Notes: generated from the sequence alone by a model not told the origin. A stretch of DNA of 64,000 bases from UBA11512 sp964623895 (GCA_964623895.1 CAZUWA010000001.1:1-64000); one strand, 5' to 3'; positions 1 through 8,565 are shown, counted from the first letter of the stretch. Numbers and translations: made by a program.

Positions 1-41
1 CGGTTTCATAACCACGTCGATGCCTTTCGCAGAAAGGCAGT

Positions 42-320
42 TTATAGCAATGAAAGTATGATCAATACAAGATGCAACCAAAACAGCAGCTTGTGTTCGC
101 GGTGCTTGCCGCAGACGAGAAAATAGATTCCGGAAAACAGTTCAACTTCCGGCAACATACACAGAAATAATGAGTAAGATCCGTGTGATGCTTGCGCCCA
201 ATCCCTCCATCCTTCGGATTGTGTGACCTGTTTTTTGGGGGCTGCATCCGCAAGGACAAAAACAACGATTGTGAGGATTATCAAAATCGGGATTGCGATA
301 TTCAGTAGCTGTTTTTTTAT
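42..320 (-). CDS. putative small membrane protein, start codon unclear
   Basis: I do not recognise this gene. The frame stays open for 92 codons and opens with a signal-anchor-like stretch: two lysines, then about 20 hydrophobic residues ending LADAAPKK. A second hydrophobic region (SGIYFLVCG) and a third (FWLHLVLIILSLL) close the protein, so it looks like a 2-3 pass membrane protein. It lies 35 bases downstream of the phosphopantetheinyl transferase gene and is likely the last gene of the rnf transcript. A GAGG box sits 8 bases before an ATA codon at 320-318, exactly where a start is expected. The nearest ordinary start is a TTG at 284, inside the first hydrophobic segment. It could be a gene with a mutated start, use of ATA, or a decaying gene. 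Confidence 0.35.
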   Translation of the reverse strand: MKKQLLNIAIPILIILTIVVFVLADAAPKKQVTQSEGWRDWAQASHGSYSLFLCMLPEVELFSGIYFLVCGKHREHKLLFWLHLVLIILSLL

Positions 321-355
321 GTTTACTACCTCGTTGCAGAGTGATCGTGTATGCT

Positions 356-874
356 TTAATACACTGTCAACTCTTCAATATCTCTCGGGAAATTTTCCTT
401 CGGCTCATGTGAACATACGCTGACGATATATCCGAACGGCAGGTGGTAACTTTTGAAGTGCACATTTTGGTCGGCCGGCGGGTAGGTGGATCCGTAGATG
501 CCCATCCCGGTGAACTTGCAGTAGCTTTCAAATCTGGTCCATTCTAAGACGGTAGGCTCGACTTCTTTGGTAAAAAATCTTTTCTTGACAATCGAAGGAA
601 GCTGTCTTGTCTCTCGCTCAACGTCAATACCTACCGGCTTGTCTGAAAGTGCTAAAACGATCCGTCCCTCGCTGTGAGAGATGTTGAACTCAAAAGAGTG
701 GTCGGAGAGGTAAGGCTTTCCCGAATCGGATGTGTCAATCAGCGGATCTTTGATGCCGTGATATTCCTTTAAAACCTTTTTCAGCATTTCTCTTCCGACG
801 GAATGCTCCAAACTGCGCAGCCTTCCTCTGGTCAGTCCTGTTGTTTCTAATTCAGTATAGTATAATTCTAGCAT
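356..874 (-). CDS. 4'-phosphopantetheinyl transferase superfamily protein (Sfp-like)
   Basis: Members of this family move 4'-phosphopantetheine from CoA to a serine of acyl or peptidyl carrier proteins. The 172-residue product is short for the Sfp group (about 220). It shows GKPYL (52-56), FNISHS (63-68), GIDVER with the Mg-binding D84 and E86, and the helix WTRFESYCK (112-120) with W112, E116 and K120. In Sfp the residue before the conserved Glu is a lysine; here it is Phe115. A GAGG box 9 bases before the ATG supports the start. It begins 21 bases after rnfB, so it probably rides on the rnf transcript. No carrier protein or synthase is visible in the window, so the substrate is unknown. Confidence 0.8.
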   Translation of the reverse strand: MLELYYTELETTGLTRGRLRSLEHSVGREMLKKVLKEYHGIKDPLIDTSDSGKPYLSDHSFEFNISHSEGRIVLALSDKPVGIDVERETRQLPSIVKKRFFTKEVEPTVLEWTRFESYCKFTGMGIYGSTYPPADQNVHFKSYHLPFGYIVSVCSHEPKENFPRDIEELTVY

Positions 875-895
875 GATAATTTACCTCACTTGTTT

Positions 896-1711
896 TTATC
901 TGTTTTTATCGATCTTTCCGAAACGGATAATCTTTCTTGGACATTTTTCAGCACAAAGACCACATTCAGTACATTTGCTCTGATCGATGGATGCGACATA
1001 ATCGCTTACCGTAATAGCGCCGGTCGGACAATTTTTTTCACAGATCTTACAGCCGATGCATCCAATTTTGCAGTACTTTTGAGTAATACTTCCTAGGTCT
1101 GCAGATATGCATCCGACCCAATAGTTGCTGTCAAAGGGAATCAATCGTATAATGTGTTTTGGGCAGACGTTCACACAGGCACCGCAACCTTTACAAAGGG
1201 TGTAATCAACCTCTGCAACTCCGTTTTTTACAGCGATTGCGTTAAATGCGCAGACGGAGACACATGTACCAAATCCCACACAACCATTTGGGCAGATCAG
1301 ATCGCCCCCACCCAGTTTAGCGGCGGCAGCGCAGTCTTTGGCGCCTTCATAGATATATTTTTTCTTTGAAACGTCTTCCCCACCGCTGCAGAACACCTGC
1401 GCGCGCATACGCATCTGCGGCTTTGCCTCCGTACCGACGATCTTGCAGATCTGTTCACAGACAGTGGAATCGCTCACCACGCAGGCGCTAGGGGGAGCCT
1501 CGCCTTTTACGACCGCTTCCGCTAAAGCATCACAGCCCGCATAGCCGCATCCGCCGCAGTTTGCGCCCGGCAGGCATGATTTGACTTGATCCACACGTGC
1601 ATCGCGATGTACGGCAAAGACTTTCGAGGCAATCGCTAACAGGATGCCGAACAACAATGCCAATCCTCCAACCAAAAGGACCGGTAGCCCGATTTCATTA
1701 AAAAAATCCAT
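896..1711 (-). CDS. rnfB: Rnf complex iron-sulfur subunit RnfB
   Basis: RnfB carries electrons within the membrane-bound Rnf complex, which couples ferredoxin oxidation and NAD reduction to Na+ or H+ export. The 271-residue protein has an N-terminal membrane anchor (about 8-32). A four-cysteine cluster domain follows (C46, C52, C55, C60, in CLPGANCGGCGYAGC). Then come several ferredoxin-type [4Fe-4S] motifs: C140/144/150/154, C173/176/179/183, C214-C228 and C247/250/253/257. The start has a good AAAGGAG box. It is the last of six rnf genes in the standard order C-D-G-E-A-B, 12 bases after rnfA. Confidence 0.97.
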   Translation of the reverse strand: MDFFNEIGLPVLLVGGLALLFGILLAIASKVFAVHRDARVDQVKSCLPGANCGGCGYAGCDALAEAVVKGEAPPSACVVSDSTVCEQICKIVGTEAKPQMRMRAQVFCSGGEDVSKKKYIYEGAKDCAAAAKLGGGDLICPNGCVGFGTCVSVCAFNAIAVKNGVAEVDYTLCKGCGACVNVCPKHIIRLIPFDSNYWVGCISADLGSITQKYCKIGCIGCKICEKNCPTGAITVSDYVASIDQSKCTECGLCAEKCPRKIIRFGKIDKNR

Positions 1712-1723
1712 ACCACTTCTCCT

Positions 1724-2317
1724 TTAAGAGATTCTGATACCGCCGAGCAGTCCGCTGAATGCCATCGCAACGATTCCGGCGGTTACCAATGTGATCGGCA
1801 CGCCGCGAAATGCCTCCGGTAGGGCATCCTCATTGACACGCTGACGAACACCGGCAAAAATGACGATGGCAATGGTGAATCCTGCCGCCGCTGAAAATCC
1901 ATAAAAGGTGGAATATAAGAAGTTTCCGTCGCAAAGATCGTTGCCGATCATGTTGTTTGCCGCGCCCAAGACGGCGCAGTTGGTGGTAATCAGCGGTAGA
2001 TAGATGCCGAGTGATTTATAAAGCGACGGAAGCATCTTTTTGAGCATCATTTCGATGAGTTGGACGAGCGCAGCGATGACCAAAATAAATACGACGGTCT
2101 GTAAATATTCATATCGCCCCCTTAACATGAAATGGAAGATGCAGAAGGTGACAGCATTTGAAATGGTCATCACGAAGGTGACCGCCAATCCCATCCCCAG
2201 TGCTGTTGCGGGTTTGGAAGAAACGCCGAGAAAGGGGCAAATTCCCATGGTTTCGACATAAACATAGTTTCCGACCAGTGCAACAGTCAGAAAAATGACG
2301 ATTAAATCACCGATCAT
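1724..2317 (-). CDS. rnfA: Rnf complex integral membrane subunit RnfA
   Basis: RnfA is one of two paired multi-pass membrane subunits, homologous to NqrE, that form the ion-translocating core of the Rnf complex. The 197-residue product is almost wholly hydrophobic with about six predicted helices. It carries the family features GICPFLGVS near residue 25 and a TTNCAVLGAA segment near 111-120; the cysteine in each half is the kind that binds the intramembrane iron-sulfur centre in NqrD/E and RnfA/E. Its ATG overlaps the rnfE stop by 4 bases (ATGA), which implies translational coupling. Confidence 0.97.
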   Translation of the reverse strand: MIGDLIVIFLTVALVGNYVYVETMGICPFLGVSSKPATALGMGLAVTFVMTISNAVTFCIFHFMLRGRYEYLQTVVFILVIAALVQLIEMMLKKMLPSLYKSLGIYLPLITTNCAVLGAANNMIGNDLCDGNFLYSTFYGFSAAAGFTIAIVIFAGVRQRVNEDALPEAFRGVPITLVTAGIVAMAFSGLLGGIRIS

Positions 2318-2964
2318 TGGACATCATCCTCCGTTGCCGAACATTTTTCTTGCCGATTTTTTTGGGAGAATCGCTTTTTAAAATATTGGAAAAGTGCGAT
2401 GAGACACCCGAGGACAATAAATGCTCCTGCCGGGGTTGAAAGCATCTCAATCGGCGTGTACCATTTTCCAAAGATGGTTAAGGAGAAGAGTTTTCCGCTT
2501 CCGAAGAGTTCTCTGATTGCGCCGAGGGATAACAGAGCAAGCGTGAAACCCGTTCCCATTGCCAACCCGTCAATGACGGAAGGCAACGGCTTGTTTTTGG
2601 AGGCATATGCTTCTGCACGAGCAAGAATAACACAGTTGACCACGATCAGCGCCAAGAATGCGCCAAGACTTGCAGCAATGTCCGGTAGGTATGCGTTCAT
2701 TAGCATCTGAACGATGGTTACAAAACCGGATATGATCACGATGTAGCAGGCAATGCGCACTTCCGATGGAATGAATTTTCGAAGCACGGAGATCAGCAGA
2801 TTTGAGCAGGTCAAGACGACAGTGACTGCCAAACCCATTGCGAGGGAATCTGTTGCCGAAGTGGTGACAGCCAAAGAAGCACACAGTCCGAGAACCTGCA
2901 CAAAAAGCGGATTTTTTTCAAGAATTCCTTCTTTAAACTGCTTTAAGACCCCTTTAATACTCAT
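2314..2964 (-). CDS. rnfE: Rnf complex integral membrane subunit RnfE
   Basis: RnfE is the partner of RnfA (NqrD family) and forms the inverted second half of the membrane core. The 216-residue protein has about six membrane helices and the paired cysteine segments VLGLCASLAV (around residue 24-33) and VVNCVILARAEAYA (around 130-143), both typical of the family. The ATG is preceded by AAAGGAGGGG and lies 11 bases inside the end of rnfG. A short charged tail (KKRFSQKNRQEK) ends the protein on the presumed cytoplasmic side. Confidence 0.97.
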   Translation of the reverse strand: MSIKGVLKQFKEGILEKNPLFVQVLGLCASLAVTTSATDSLAMGLAVTVVLTCSNLLISVLRKFIPSEVRIACYIVIISGFVTIVQMLMNAYLPDIAASLGAFLALIVVNCVILARAEAYASKNKPLPSVIDGLAMGTGFTLALLSLGAIRELFGSGKLFSLTIFGKWYTPIEMLSTPAGAFIVLGCLIALFQYFKKRFSQKNRQEKCSATEDDVQ

Positions 2965-3541
2965 TTGTCTCCCCTCCTTTCAGTGTATCAAATGCAAGAA
3001 GTGCGGTACGTATGGCATTGTTTAAAGCTGTACTTGTTCTGGTACTGCCGGAAATGAACGCAACGTCCTTGTCGGGTTCGATATTAGAAAGGGTGTGACC
3101 GATATAATTTTCGCGGTAATAGTCATCAGAAAGAACATAAGATGCCTTTGCAGGCGTTTCGTTGTTGACGATTGTAGAAATCCCGCGCACTGTACCGTCA
3201 AGGTTGACTGCGATTAACATTTCAATGGTGTTCTTATAAGCACCCTTACCGATGACATCAAAACAGTATCCGACATCTGTGTGATCTATTGTAACTTTGT
3301 AGATCTTTTTGACTGAGCCGACGGCAGAGCCAGCCGTAAGATCGCGGTTTTCGAGTGACAATTCTTCTGCAATACAGCCCTCTCCAAAGAAAGATATCAT
3401 ACTGTTGTTCAGACTTTCCCTGGTGTGTAATTCAATCTGCGGAGCGGTCAATGCATTTACTATAGCCAACACTGCTACGGTTACGGTAGAGATGAGCAAA
3501 AGCGGAAACGCGATCCTAATGATATTTTTTACATTTTTCAC
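2954..3541 (-). CDS. rnfG: Rnf complex FMN-binding subunit RnfG
   Basis: RnfG carries a covalently bound FMN on the outer face of the membrane. The 195-residue protein has one N-terminal helix (about 8-30) followed by an FMN-binding domain with the usual core (AYKNTIEMLIAVN and GISTIVNNETPAKA). The flavinylation site is normally SGAT; here it reads S164-G-S-T167, so Ser replaces the Ala before the acceptor Thr. The flavin transferase ApbE is not in this window. The gene starts with GTG, overlapping the rnfD stop by 4 bases (GTGA), so coupled translation is likely. Confidence 0.95.
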   Translation of the reverse strand: MKNVKNIIRIAFPLLLISTVTVAVLAIVNALTAPQIELHTRESLNNSMISFFGEGCIAEELSLENRDLTAGSAVGSVKKIYKVTIDHTDVGYCFDVIGKGAYKNTIEMLIAVNLDGTVRGISTIVNNETPAKASYVLSDDYYRENYIGHTLSNIEPDKDVAFISGSTRTSTALNNAIRTALLAFDTLKGGETNEY

Positions 3542-4572
3542 TGATTTTCCCCCTTTGCTTTCTTTTTTCTGAAAGTCCCGAACGGGCGTGGAACGGTGAT
3601 CTTATCAATATAGTATACCAAGAGATTCATGGTAAGAATAGCATAGGAAGCGCCTTCGGTGTTTGCATAATAGCGAACCAGTACCGTTAAAATACCACAC
3701 CCGACGCCAAAGATCATTCGCCCCTTTTTGGTGATCGGACAGGTCACATAGTCTGTTGCCATAAAGACTGCAGCCAGCATCAGTCCCCCAGATAACAGAT
3801 GCGCCAAGGTATAACCTAAGTCAAAGCGGGTAAAGCCGTTGGCAGGCAGGAGAAAGGTGATCGCTGCAACCGTTCCGAGATATGTTACCGGGATATGCCA
3901 ACTGATGACCTTGCGGATCAGTAGATATGCAAAACTGATAAGGATCAGAAATGCCGATACCTCACCGATCGTGCCGGACTCATTGCCGATAAACATCTCA
4001 AAAAGAGTGTCTTGCGAAACGGTATGGTTTTGGATGTCCGGCGCGATCGCCAACGAGAGCGGAGTAGCGGTGGAATAAACGCTTGGTCTGACGTAATTTT
4101 CAAACAGCCCGAGTTTGGGAAGCACAGCAGGGATGGACATGGCGGAAGAAAAGGACGCCAGCATGGCGGCGCGTCCCGCCAGCGCCGGGTTGACAAAATT
4201 CTTTCCGAGCCCTCCGAAAAGCATTTTTACGACAATAATTGCAAAAAATGCGCCAAAAATCGGCATCCACAAGGGAATATCTGTCGGCATGTTGTAAGCA
4301 AGCAGAATACCGGTTACCACAGCCGAGAGGTCGCCGACTGTGCACGGCTTTTTCAAAAGGAGGGTATACAAGAATTCAAACAAAACAGATGAAAGGACAC
4401 TGACCAGTGTAACGGTCAGTGCGCGCATTCCAAAATTGTAACATCCCCAGATTAGAAGCGGTATCAGCGCAATGATGACATCCAACATGATTCTTGCAGT
4501 GGTATGATCGCTATGCATGTGAGGAGAGGGCGCAACGGTCAAAAGATGCGGGGAAGATTGCTCTTGTGTCAT
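3538..4572 (-). CDS. rnfD: Rnf complex membrane subunit RnfD
   Basis: RnfD (NqrB family) is a multi-pass subunit that carries a second covalent FMN. I chose the ATG at 4572 (344 residues) because it overlaps the rnfC stop as ATGA; the longer reading frame would run back into rnfC. Family marks include SPHMHSDHTTARIMLDVI at 16-33, GKNFVNPALAGRA at 123-135 and the flavinylation region S167-T-A-T170-P-L. The usual motif is GAT, so the Gly is replaced by Thr while the acceptor T170 is kept. About eight hydrophobic segments are visible. Confidence 0.95.
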   Translation of the reverse strand: MTQEQSSPHLLTVAPSPHMHSDHTTARIMLDVIIALIPLLIWGCYNFGMRALTVTLVSVLSSVLFEFLYTLLLKKPCTVGDLSAVVTGILLAYNMPTDIPLWMPIFGAFFAIIVVKMLFGGLGKNFVNPALAGRAAMLASFSSAMSIPAVLPKLGLFENYVRPSVYSTATPLSLAIAPDIQNHTVSQDTLFEMFIGNESGTIGEVSAFLILISFAYLLIRKVISWHIPVTYLGTVAAITFLLPANGFTRFDLGYTLAHLLSGGLMLAAVFMATDYVTCPITKKGRMIFGVGCGILTVLVRYYANTEGASYAILTMNLLVYYIDKITVPRPFGTFRKKKAKGENQ

Positions 4573-5930
4573 TTGCTTTTCTCCTTTACAGCATTTTCTG
4601 CGGCTTTTTTCTTTTGTTTTTCGAGAATTTTGTTCTTGGAAGAGCGGATATATTGCGTCAGTTCGAGGCGTGCAGGGCAGTTGTAGGAGCAAGTACCGCA
4701 TTCTACACAGGATGTGACGTTCAGTCGCTCGCAAGCATCCAGATCATGTTTGACGGTCTTGATATACAAATCCCGTGGCATCAAGTGCATGGGGCAATTC
4801 TCTACGCATCTACCGCAACGGATGCATTCGGAGCGTTGTAAATGTCCCTTCTTTTCATAACGGTCGGAAAAGGCAAGAATGGCAGAGCACCCCTTGCTGA
4901 CAGGTGCATCAATGTCCCACTGTGCAAATCCCATCATCGGTCCTCCGGAAATAAGTTTTACGATCTGTTCGGGTGTACCTCCGCAGAAACGGATCAGGTC
5001 TGAAAAGGGCGTGCCGATCGGACAAAGAAGATTTGAGGGCTTTTTTATGGCATCGCCGTCCACGGTAACGATTCGTTCAACGAGCGGCATACCGGTAGTG
5101 AAAGCATTATAAATGGCGGCACAGGTCTCGGCATTGAAAATGACACAGCCGATGTCTGCCGGCAGTTTTCCTTGCGGCAATTCCATTCCTGTCAAAGCAT
5201 AGATGAGTTGTCTTTCATCACCTTGCGGATATTTGGTCTTCATGATGCAGATCCGTATCATTTCGGGTGGATATTCGAGCGCGGCGATCTTCCTAGCCGC
5301 ATCCATCTTGTTGTCTTCGATGGCAATCACAGCAGAGCGTAGGGAGAGTGCCTTGAGGAGGATTTTGACGCCACCGACGATCTGTTCTGGGTGCTCAAGC
5401 ATCAATCGGTGGTTAGCTGTGATATAAGGCTCGCATTCAGCACAGTTGATGATTAGCCTTTCTGCCTTGCCAATGGCGGAAGCAATCTTTGCATATGTTG
5501 GGAACGTTGCACCGCCCATACCGGCAATGCCTGCATTTTTGATGCGTTCAATGATCTCATCAGGGGTCAGTTCCCCGATTGCCTTTTCGCAGGGGGTGAC
5601 AGAGGAGTGAATACGCTCTTCAAAGTCATTTTCGATCACAACGGTCTGCACGGCGACGCCCATGGCGTTGTTGACAGAGCGGATCTCGTTGACGGTTCCG
5701 GAGATCGGAGCGTGTACAGGGCATCCAAGACCTTGATCCACTTGACCGATGAGCTGACCTTTGTCTACCTTATCTCCAACCTTTACAAGAGGGGTACAGT
5801 GTGCTCCGATGTGCTGAGACATTGGAATATAGACCGTCTTGGGAGGAGCAATCGATGTGGTTGCGCACTTTTTTGTGTTTTTGTGTTCATTCAATTTGTA
5901 TCCGCCTATGAAGGTGAAGGACAAGGTCAT
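4569..5930 (-). CDS. rnfC: Rnf complex NADH-binding subunit RnfC
   Basis: RnfC is the cytoplasmic subunit where NAD+ is reduced by electrons coming through the complex. From the ATG at 5930 (AAAGGAG 4-5 bases upstream) it has 453 residues. An N-terminal barrel-sandwich region (about 30-100) is followed by the nucleotide/FMN-binding segment with GMGGATFPT (137-145) and NCAECEPYIT (162-171). Two [4Fe-4S] motifs follow: C369/372/375/379 and C408/411/414/418. It is the first gene of the rnf operon and has its own promoter at 5982-6010. A lysine-rich tail ends the protein. Confidence 0.97.
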   Translation of the reverse strand: MTLSFTFIGGYKLNEHKNTKKCATTSIAPPKTVYIPMSQHIGAHCTPLVKVGDKVDKGQLIGQVDQGLGCPVHAPISGTVNEIRSVNNAMGVAVQTVVIENDFEERIHSSVTPCEKAIGELTPDEIIERIKNAGIAGMGGATFPTYAKIASAIGKAERLIINCAECEPYITANHRLMLEHPEQIVGGVKILLKALSLRSAVIAIEDNKMDAARKIAALEYPPEMIRICIMKTKYPQGDERQLIYALTGMELPQGKLPADIGCVIFNAETCAAIYNAFTTGMPLVERIVTVDGDAIKKPSNLLCPIGTPFSDLIRFCGGTPEQIVKLISGGPMMGFAQWDIDAPVSKGCSAILAFSDRYEKKGHLQRSECIRCGRCVENCPMHLMPRDLYIKTVKHDLDACERLNVTSCVECGTCSYNCPARLELTQYIRSSKNKILEKQKKKAAENAVKEKSK

Positions 5931-5981
5931 CACACTCCTTTTGTATATGTTGTATGTGAACCAAGTATAATATATATAATG

Positions 5982-6010
5982 ATTATAAAGCATTTTGATA
6001 GAAATAGCAA
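5982..6010 (-). promoter_or_regulatory. vegetative promoter of the rnf operon
   Basis: Read on the minus strand this has -35 TTGCTA (6010-6005), a 17-base spacer and a perfect -10 TATAAT (5987-5982), about 50 bases before the rnfC start. An AT-rich TATATATATTATACT tract follows immediately. Confidence 0.75.
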
Positions 6011-6142
6011 TAGATTTTTTAAAAAAAGAGAAAGGCTGACAGGCTTTTTTAACAAGATGTAAAGATTATCTTGAGCAAGGTTGAAAAACATGTGGATTAT
6101 GTGATAACAGACTGAATTTTTTTATTCGTTATTCAAAATGTG

Positions 6143-6171
6143 TTGACAAAAGGAAAAAAATAGGGTAGAAT
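6143..6171 (+). promoter_or_regulatory. vegetative promoter of the two-component operon
   Basis: TTGACA at 6143-6148, a 17-base spacer and TAGAAT at 6166-6171, ending 58 bases before the response regulator start. It is divergent from the rnf promoter, and the two share a 230-base AT-rich control region. Confidence 0.8.
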
Positions 6172-6229
6172 ACAAGTAGTACAAATGTAAACAGTCGTAT
6201 CGAATTCTTTTTGAAAGGAAATCAAGACA

Positions 6230-6922
6230 ATGGCAGATAAAAGAATACTTGTGATTGACGATGACAATAGCATCGGTGAATTGTTGCGTCTTTATCTTGA
6301 GAACGAAGGATATGAAGTAAAGATCGCCCACAATGGTATTGATGGGTTCGCTATGTTTAAGGGTTGTGATCCCGATTTGGTGCTTCTTGACATCATGCTT
6401 CCCGGAAAAGACGGCTGGGAAGTTTGCAGGCAGATTCGTGAAGTTTCCTCTAAGCCGGTGATCATGATCACCGCTAAAGGAGATGTTTTTGATAAGGTAT
6501 TGGGCTTAGAACTCGGTGCGGACGATTTCGTTGTGAAACCGTTTGATATGAAGGAACTTTCCGCAAGAGTGAAAGCTGTTCTCAGACGTACGAACAGCAG
6601 AGACAGCGATCGGAATTCCAATGTGATCAAATTTGATAATTTAGAGATCAACATGGAGGAATACACTCTGAAACTGAAGGGGAAGGCAATCGATATTCCC
6701 CCGAAGGAACTGGATCTGATCCACTATCTTGCTTCCAACTACAACCGTGTGTTCACAAGAGATCAACTCCTCGATAAGGTTTGGGGGTATGATTTTGCAG
6801 GTGACTCCAGAACGGTCGATGTTCATATCAAGAGATTGCGTGAAAAGTTAGAAGGCGCATCCGATAAATGGGTACTCAAGACCGTTTGGGGAGTAGGCTA
6901 CAAATTTGAATTGCTTGACTAA
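6230..6922 (+). CDS. OmpR/PhoB-family response regulator
   Basis: A DNA-binding response regulator of 230 residues. The receiver domain (about 4-115) has the acidic pocket D10-D12, phosphoacceptor D54 in LVLLDIMLPGKDGWEV, T81 and K103 (VKPF). A winged-helix output domain (about 135-228) carries RDQLLDKVWG and the closing WGVGYKFE. AAAGGA precedes the ATG. The cognate kinase follows at 6988. The sequence resembles the PhoP/VicR/ResD class, but the target genes cannot be told from it. Confidence 0.93.
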   Translation: MADKRILVIDDDNSIGELLRLYLENEGYEVKIAHNGIDGFAMFKGCDPDLVLLDIMLPGKDGWEVCRQIREVSSKPVIMITAKGDVFDKVLGLELGADDFVVKPFDMKELSARVKAVLRRTNSRDSDRNSNVIKFDNLEINMEEYTLKLKGKAIDIPPKELDLIHYLASNYNRVFTRDQLLDKVWGYDFAGDSRTVDVHIKRLREKLEGASDKWVLKTVWGVGYKFELLD

Positions 6923-6928
6923 ACAAAA

Positions 6929-6961
6929 GAGGGGATGCTTCACGACGGTGCGGCATCCCTC
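6929..6961 (+). terminator. hairpin between regulator and kinase genes
   Basis: Arms GAGGGGATGC (6929-6938) and GCATCCCTC (6953-6961) pair with one bulged G, followed by TATCTTCTTT. It lies in the 65-base gap between the regulator and the kinase, so it may attenuate transcription into the kinase gene or protect the upstream mRNA end. The U-tract is poor, so full termination is doubtful. Confidence 0.45.
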
Positions 6962-6987
6962 TATCTTCTTTGGAGGGTGGAAATACG

Positions 6988-8445
6988 ATGTTTAAGAGTG
7001 TGTTCAGTAGATATCTGATCAGTTTTGTCTTGATCTTTGTGTTGAGTTTTCTCTGCTTTGGTGGGATCATTTACGGTTATGTGTCGGACTATGCCAAGGG
7101 AGAAGCTATCAGCAGTGTTCGTACCGCTTCTTATTCTGCGAAGATCATGTTGGACAAAATGTATGAAAACTACTTTTCAGGGGGAGAAAACCGTACTTAT
7201 GCCGGATTTTTTTCTCAGAACAGAGATGAGATCAAGGCATCGCTCGGTGGATACTCCACCTTTACCGATGTGGAGATTCTGGTTTTAAATGCGGAAAACG
7301 AGGTCATTGCCGTTGCCACCAAAGGAGATCTTCTCGGTGTGAGATTGGCGGACGACTTTTATAAGGGGGAATTTACCTCCAAGAAAAAAACAGCGGTGGA
7401 AGGTCTGGATGCCGAAAAAATTTATTACAGTACCATCGCCCTGTCCGGTAGTGAACGCTTTTATGTCTTGGTATATAATACCATCGACACCGAAGCGGAA
7501 ATTTTGGCACAATTGCTGAAGGCATTGTTTGCTTCTGCAATGGTGGTCTTTCTTTTCGGGTTTGCAGCCTGCTATATCATCAGTGTGCGGATGATTGCAC
7601 CGCTTCGTGATATGAGCATTGCTGCCAAAAAATTTGCATTGGGCGATTTTTCGGCGCGTGTTGAAGTAAAGGGGGAGGACGAGATCGCAGAGCTTGCCAC
7701 TGCCTTCAACGGTATGGCGCAGTCGCTCGGCGAACTGGAGGAACAGAGAAGCACCTTCCTTGCTAATATTTCACACGATCTGCGTACACCGATGACTTCT
7801 ATTTCCGGCTTTATTGACGGCATTCTCGACGGTACGATCAAGGAAAGTGAGCAGAAACGTTATCTTGAGATTGTCAGTACCGAGATCAAACGACTTTCCC
7901 GGTTGGTACGTACTCTTTTGGAGGTCTCTAAGATCGATGCCGGTGTGAGAAAATTCAATATGATTGATTTTGATGTCGCGGAAATGGCGATCATGATCTT
8001 ATTCTCGTTTGAGAATCAGATCGACTCCAAAAAGCTGAATGTCGATTTTGACAGCGAAGAGCATATGTATGTCAAAGCAGATAAAGACGCGATCCATCAG
8101 GTGCTGTATAACCTTATCGACAACGCTGTGAAATTCTCAAAGGAACAGGGTACTTTGCGTATTTCTGTAAAAAAATCGGATAAATCGGTAAAGATCGAAG
8201 TATATAATGAAGGCGCGGGGATTCCGAAGGAAGATTTGCCGTACGTCTTTGACCGCTTTTATAAGGCAGACAAAAGCAGAGGACTTGATAAAGGCGGTAC
8301 GGGATTGGGATTATTCATTTCGAAAGCGATCGTGCAGGCGCACGGTGAAATGCTTTGCGTTGAGAGCGAACAGGGTCAATTTTGCAAATTCTACTTTACA
8401 CTTCCGATCGGAACGGTAACGAAAAAAGCAAAAAACAAAGAGTGA
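6988..8445 (+). CDS. HAMP-domain sensor histidine kinase
   Basis: Membrane histidine kinase of 485 residues paired with the upstream regulator. I chose the ATG at 6988, which follows a GGAGGG box, over an upstream TTG. Helix 1 (about 10-30) and helix 2 (about 178-200) enclose an extracytoplasmic sensor domain of about 145 residues. HAMP (about 200-250) is followed by a HisKA domain with phosphoacceptor H263 in ISHDLRTPM. The ATPase domain carries the N box (LIDNAVKF), a DRFYKADKSR segment and the G2 box (GTGLGLFISKAIV). The stimulus is unknown. A strong terminator follows at 8566. Confidence 0.94.
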   Translation: MFKSVFSRYLISFVLIFVLSFLCFGGIIYGYVSDYAKGEAISSVRTASYSAKIMLDKMYENYFSGGENRTYAGFFSQNRDEIKASLGGYSTFTDVEILVLNAENEVIAVATKGDLLGVRLADDFYKGEFTSKKKTAVEGLDAEKIYYSTIALSGSERFYVLVYNTIDTEAEILAQLLKALFASAMVVFLFGFAACYIISVRMIAPLRDMSIAAKKFALGDFSARVEVKGEDEIAELATAFNGMAQSLGELEEQRSTFLANISHDLRTPMTSISGFIDGILDGTIKESEQKRYLEIVSTEIKRLSRLVRTLLEVSKIDAGVRKFNMIDFDVAEMAIMILFSFENQIDSKKLNVDFDSEEHMYVKADKDAIHQVLYNLIDNAVKFSKEQGTLRISVKKSDKSVKIEVYNEGAGIPKEDLPYVFDRFYKADKSRGLDKGGTGLGLFISKAIVQAHGEMLCVESEQGQFCKFYFTLPIGTVTKKAKNKE

Positions 8446-8531
8446 CTTTGTAAAAGTATAGAGATTTCAAGCGCTTAGTGCGATCTTTTAAATGCTTTGC
8501 GAAATTTATGCGATCTAACAAAAAAGCAATG

Positions 8532-8564
8532 TCGCAAAAGCGAAAGAAACGGTCATAAAAATGA
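8532..8564 (+). repeat. imperfect intergenic repeat, copy 1
   Basis: A 33-base stretch between the kinase stop and its terminator. It matches 20002-20038 closely: both read TCGCAA, then GCGAAAG, two variable bases, ACGGTCATAAA, then AATGA. The TCGC/GCGA part can fold into a 4-base-pair stem with an AAAA loop. Its origin is unknown. Confidence 0.45.
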
Positions 8565-8565
8565 G

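Noticed and set aside
7058..7288. 76-codon frame within the histidine kinase
   Set aside because: Same-strand shadow of the kinase sensor region, with no start signals.
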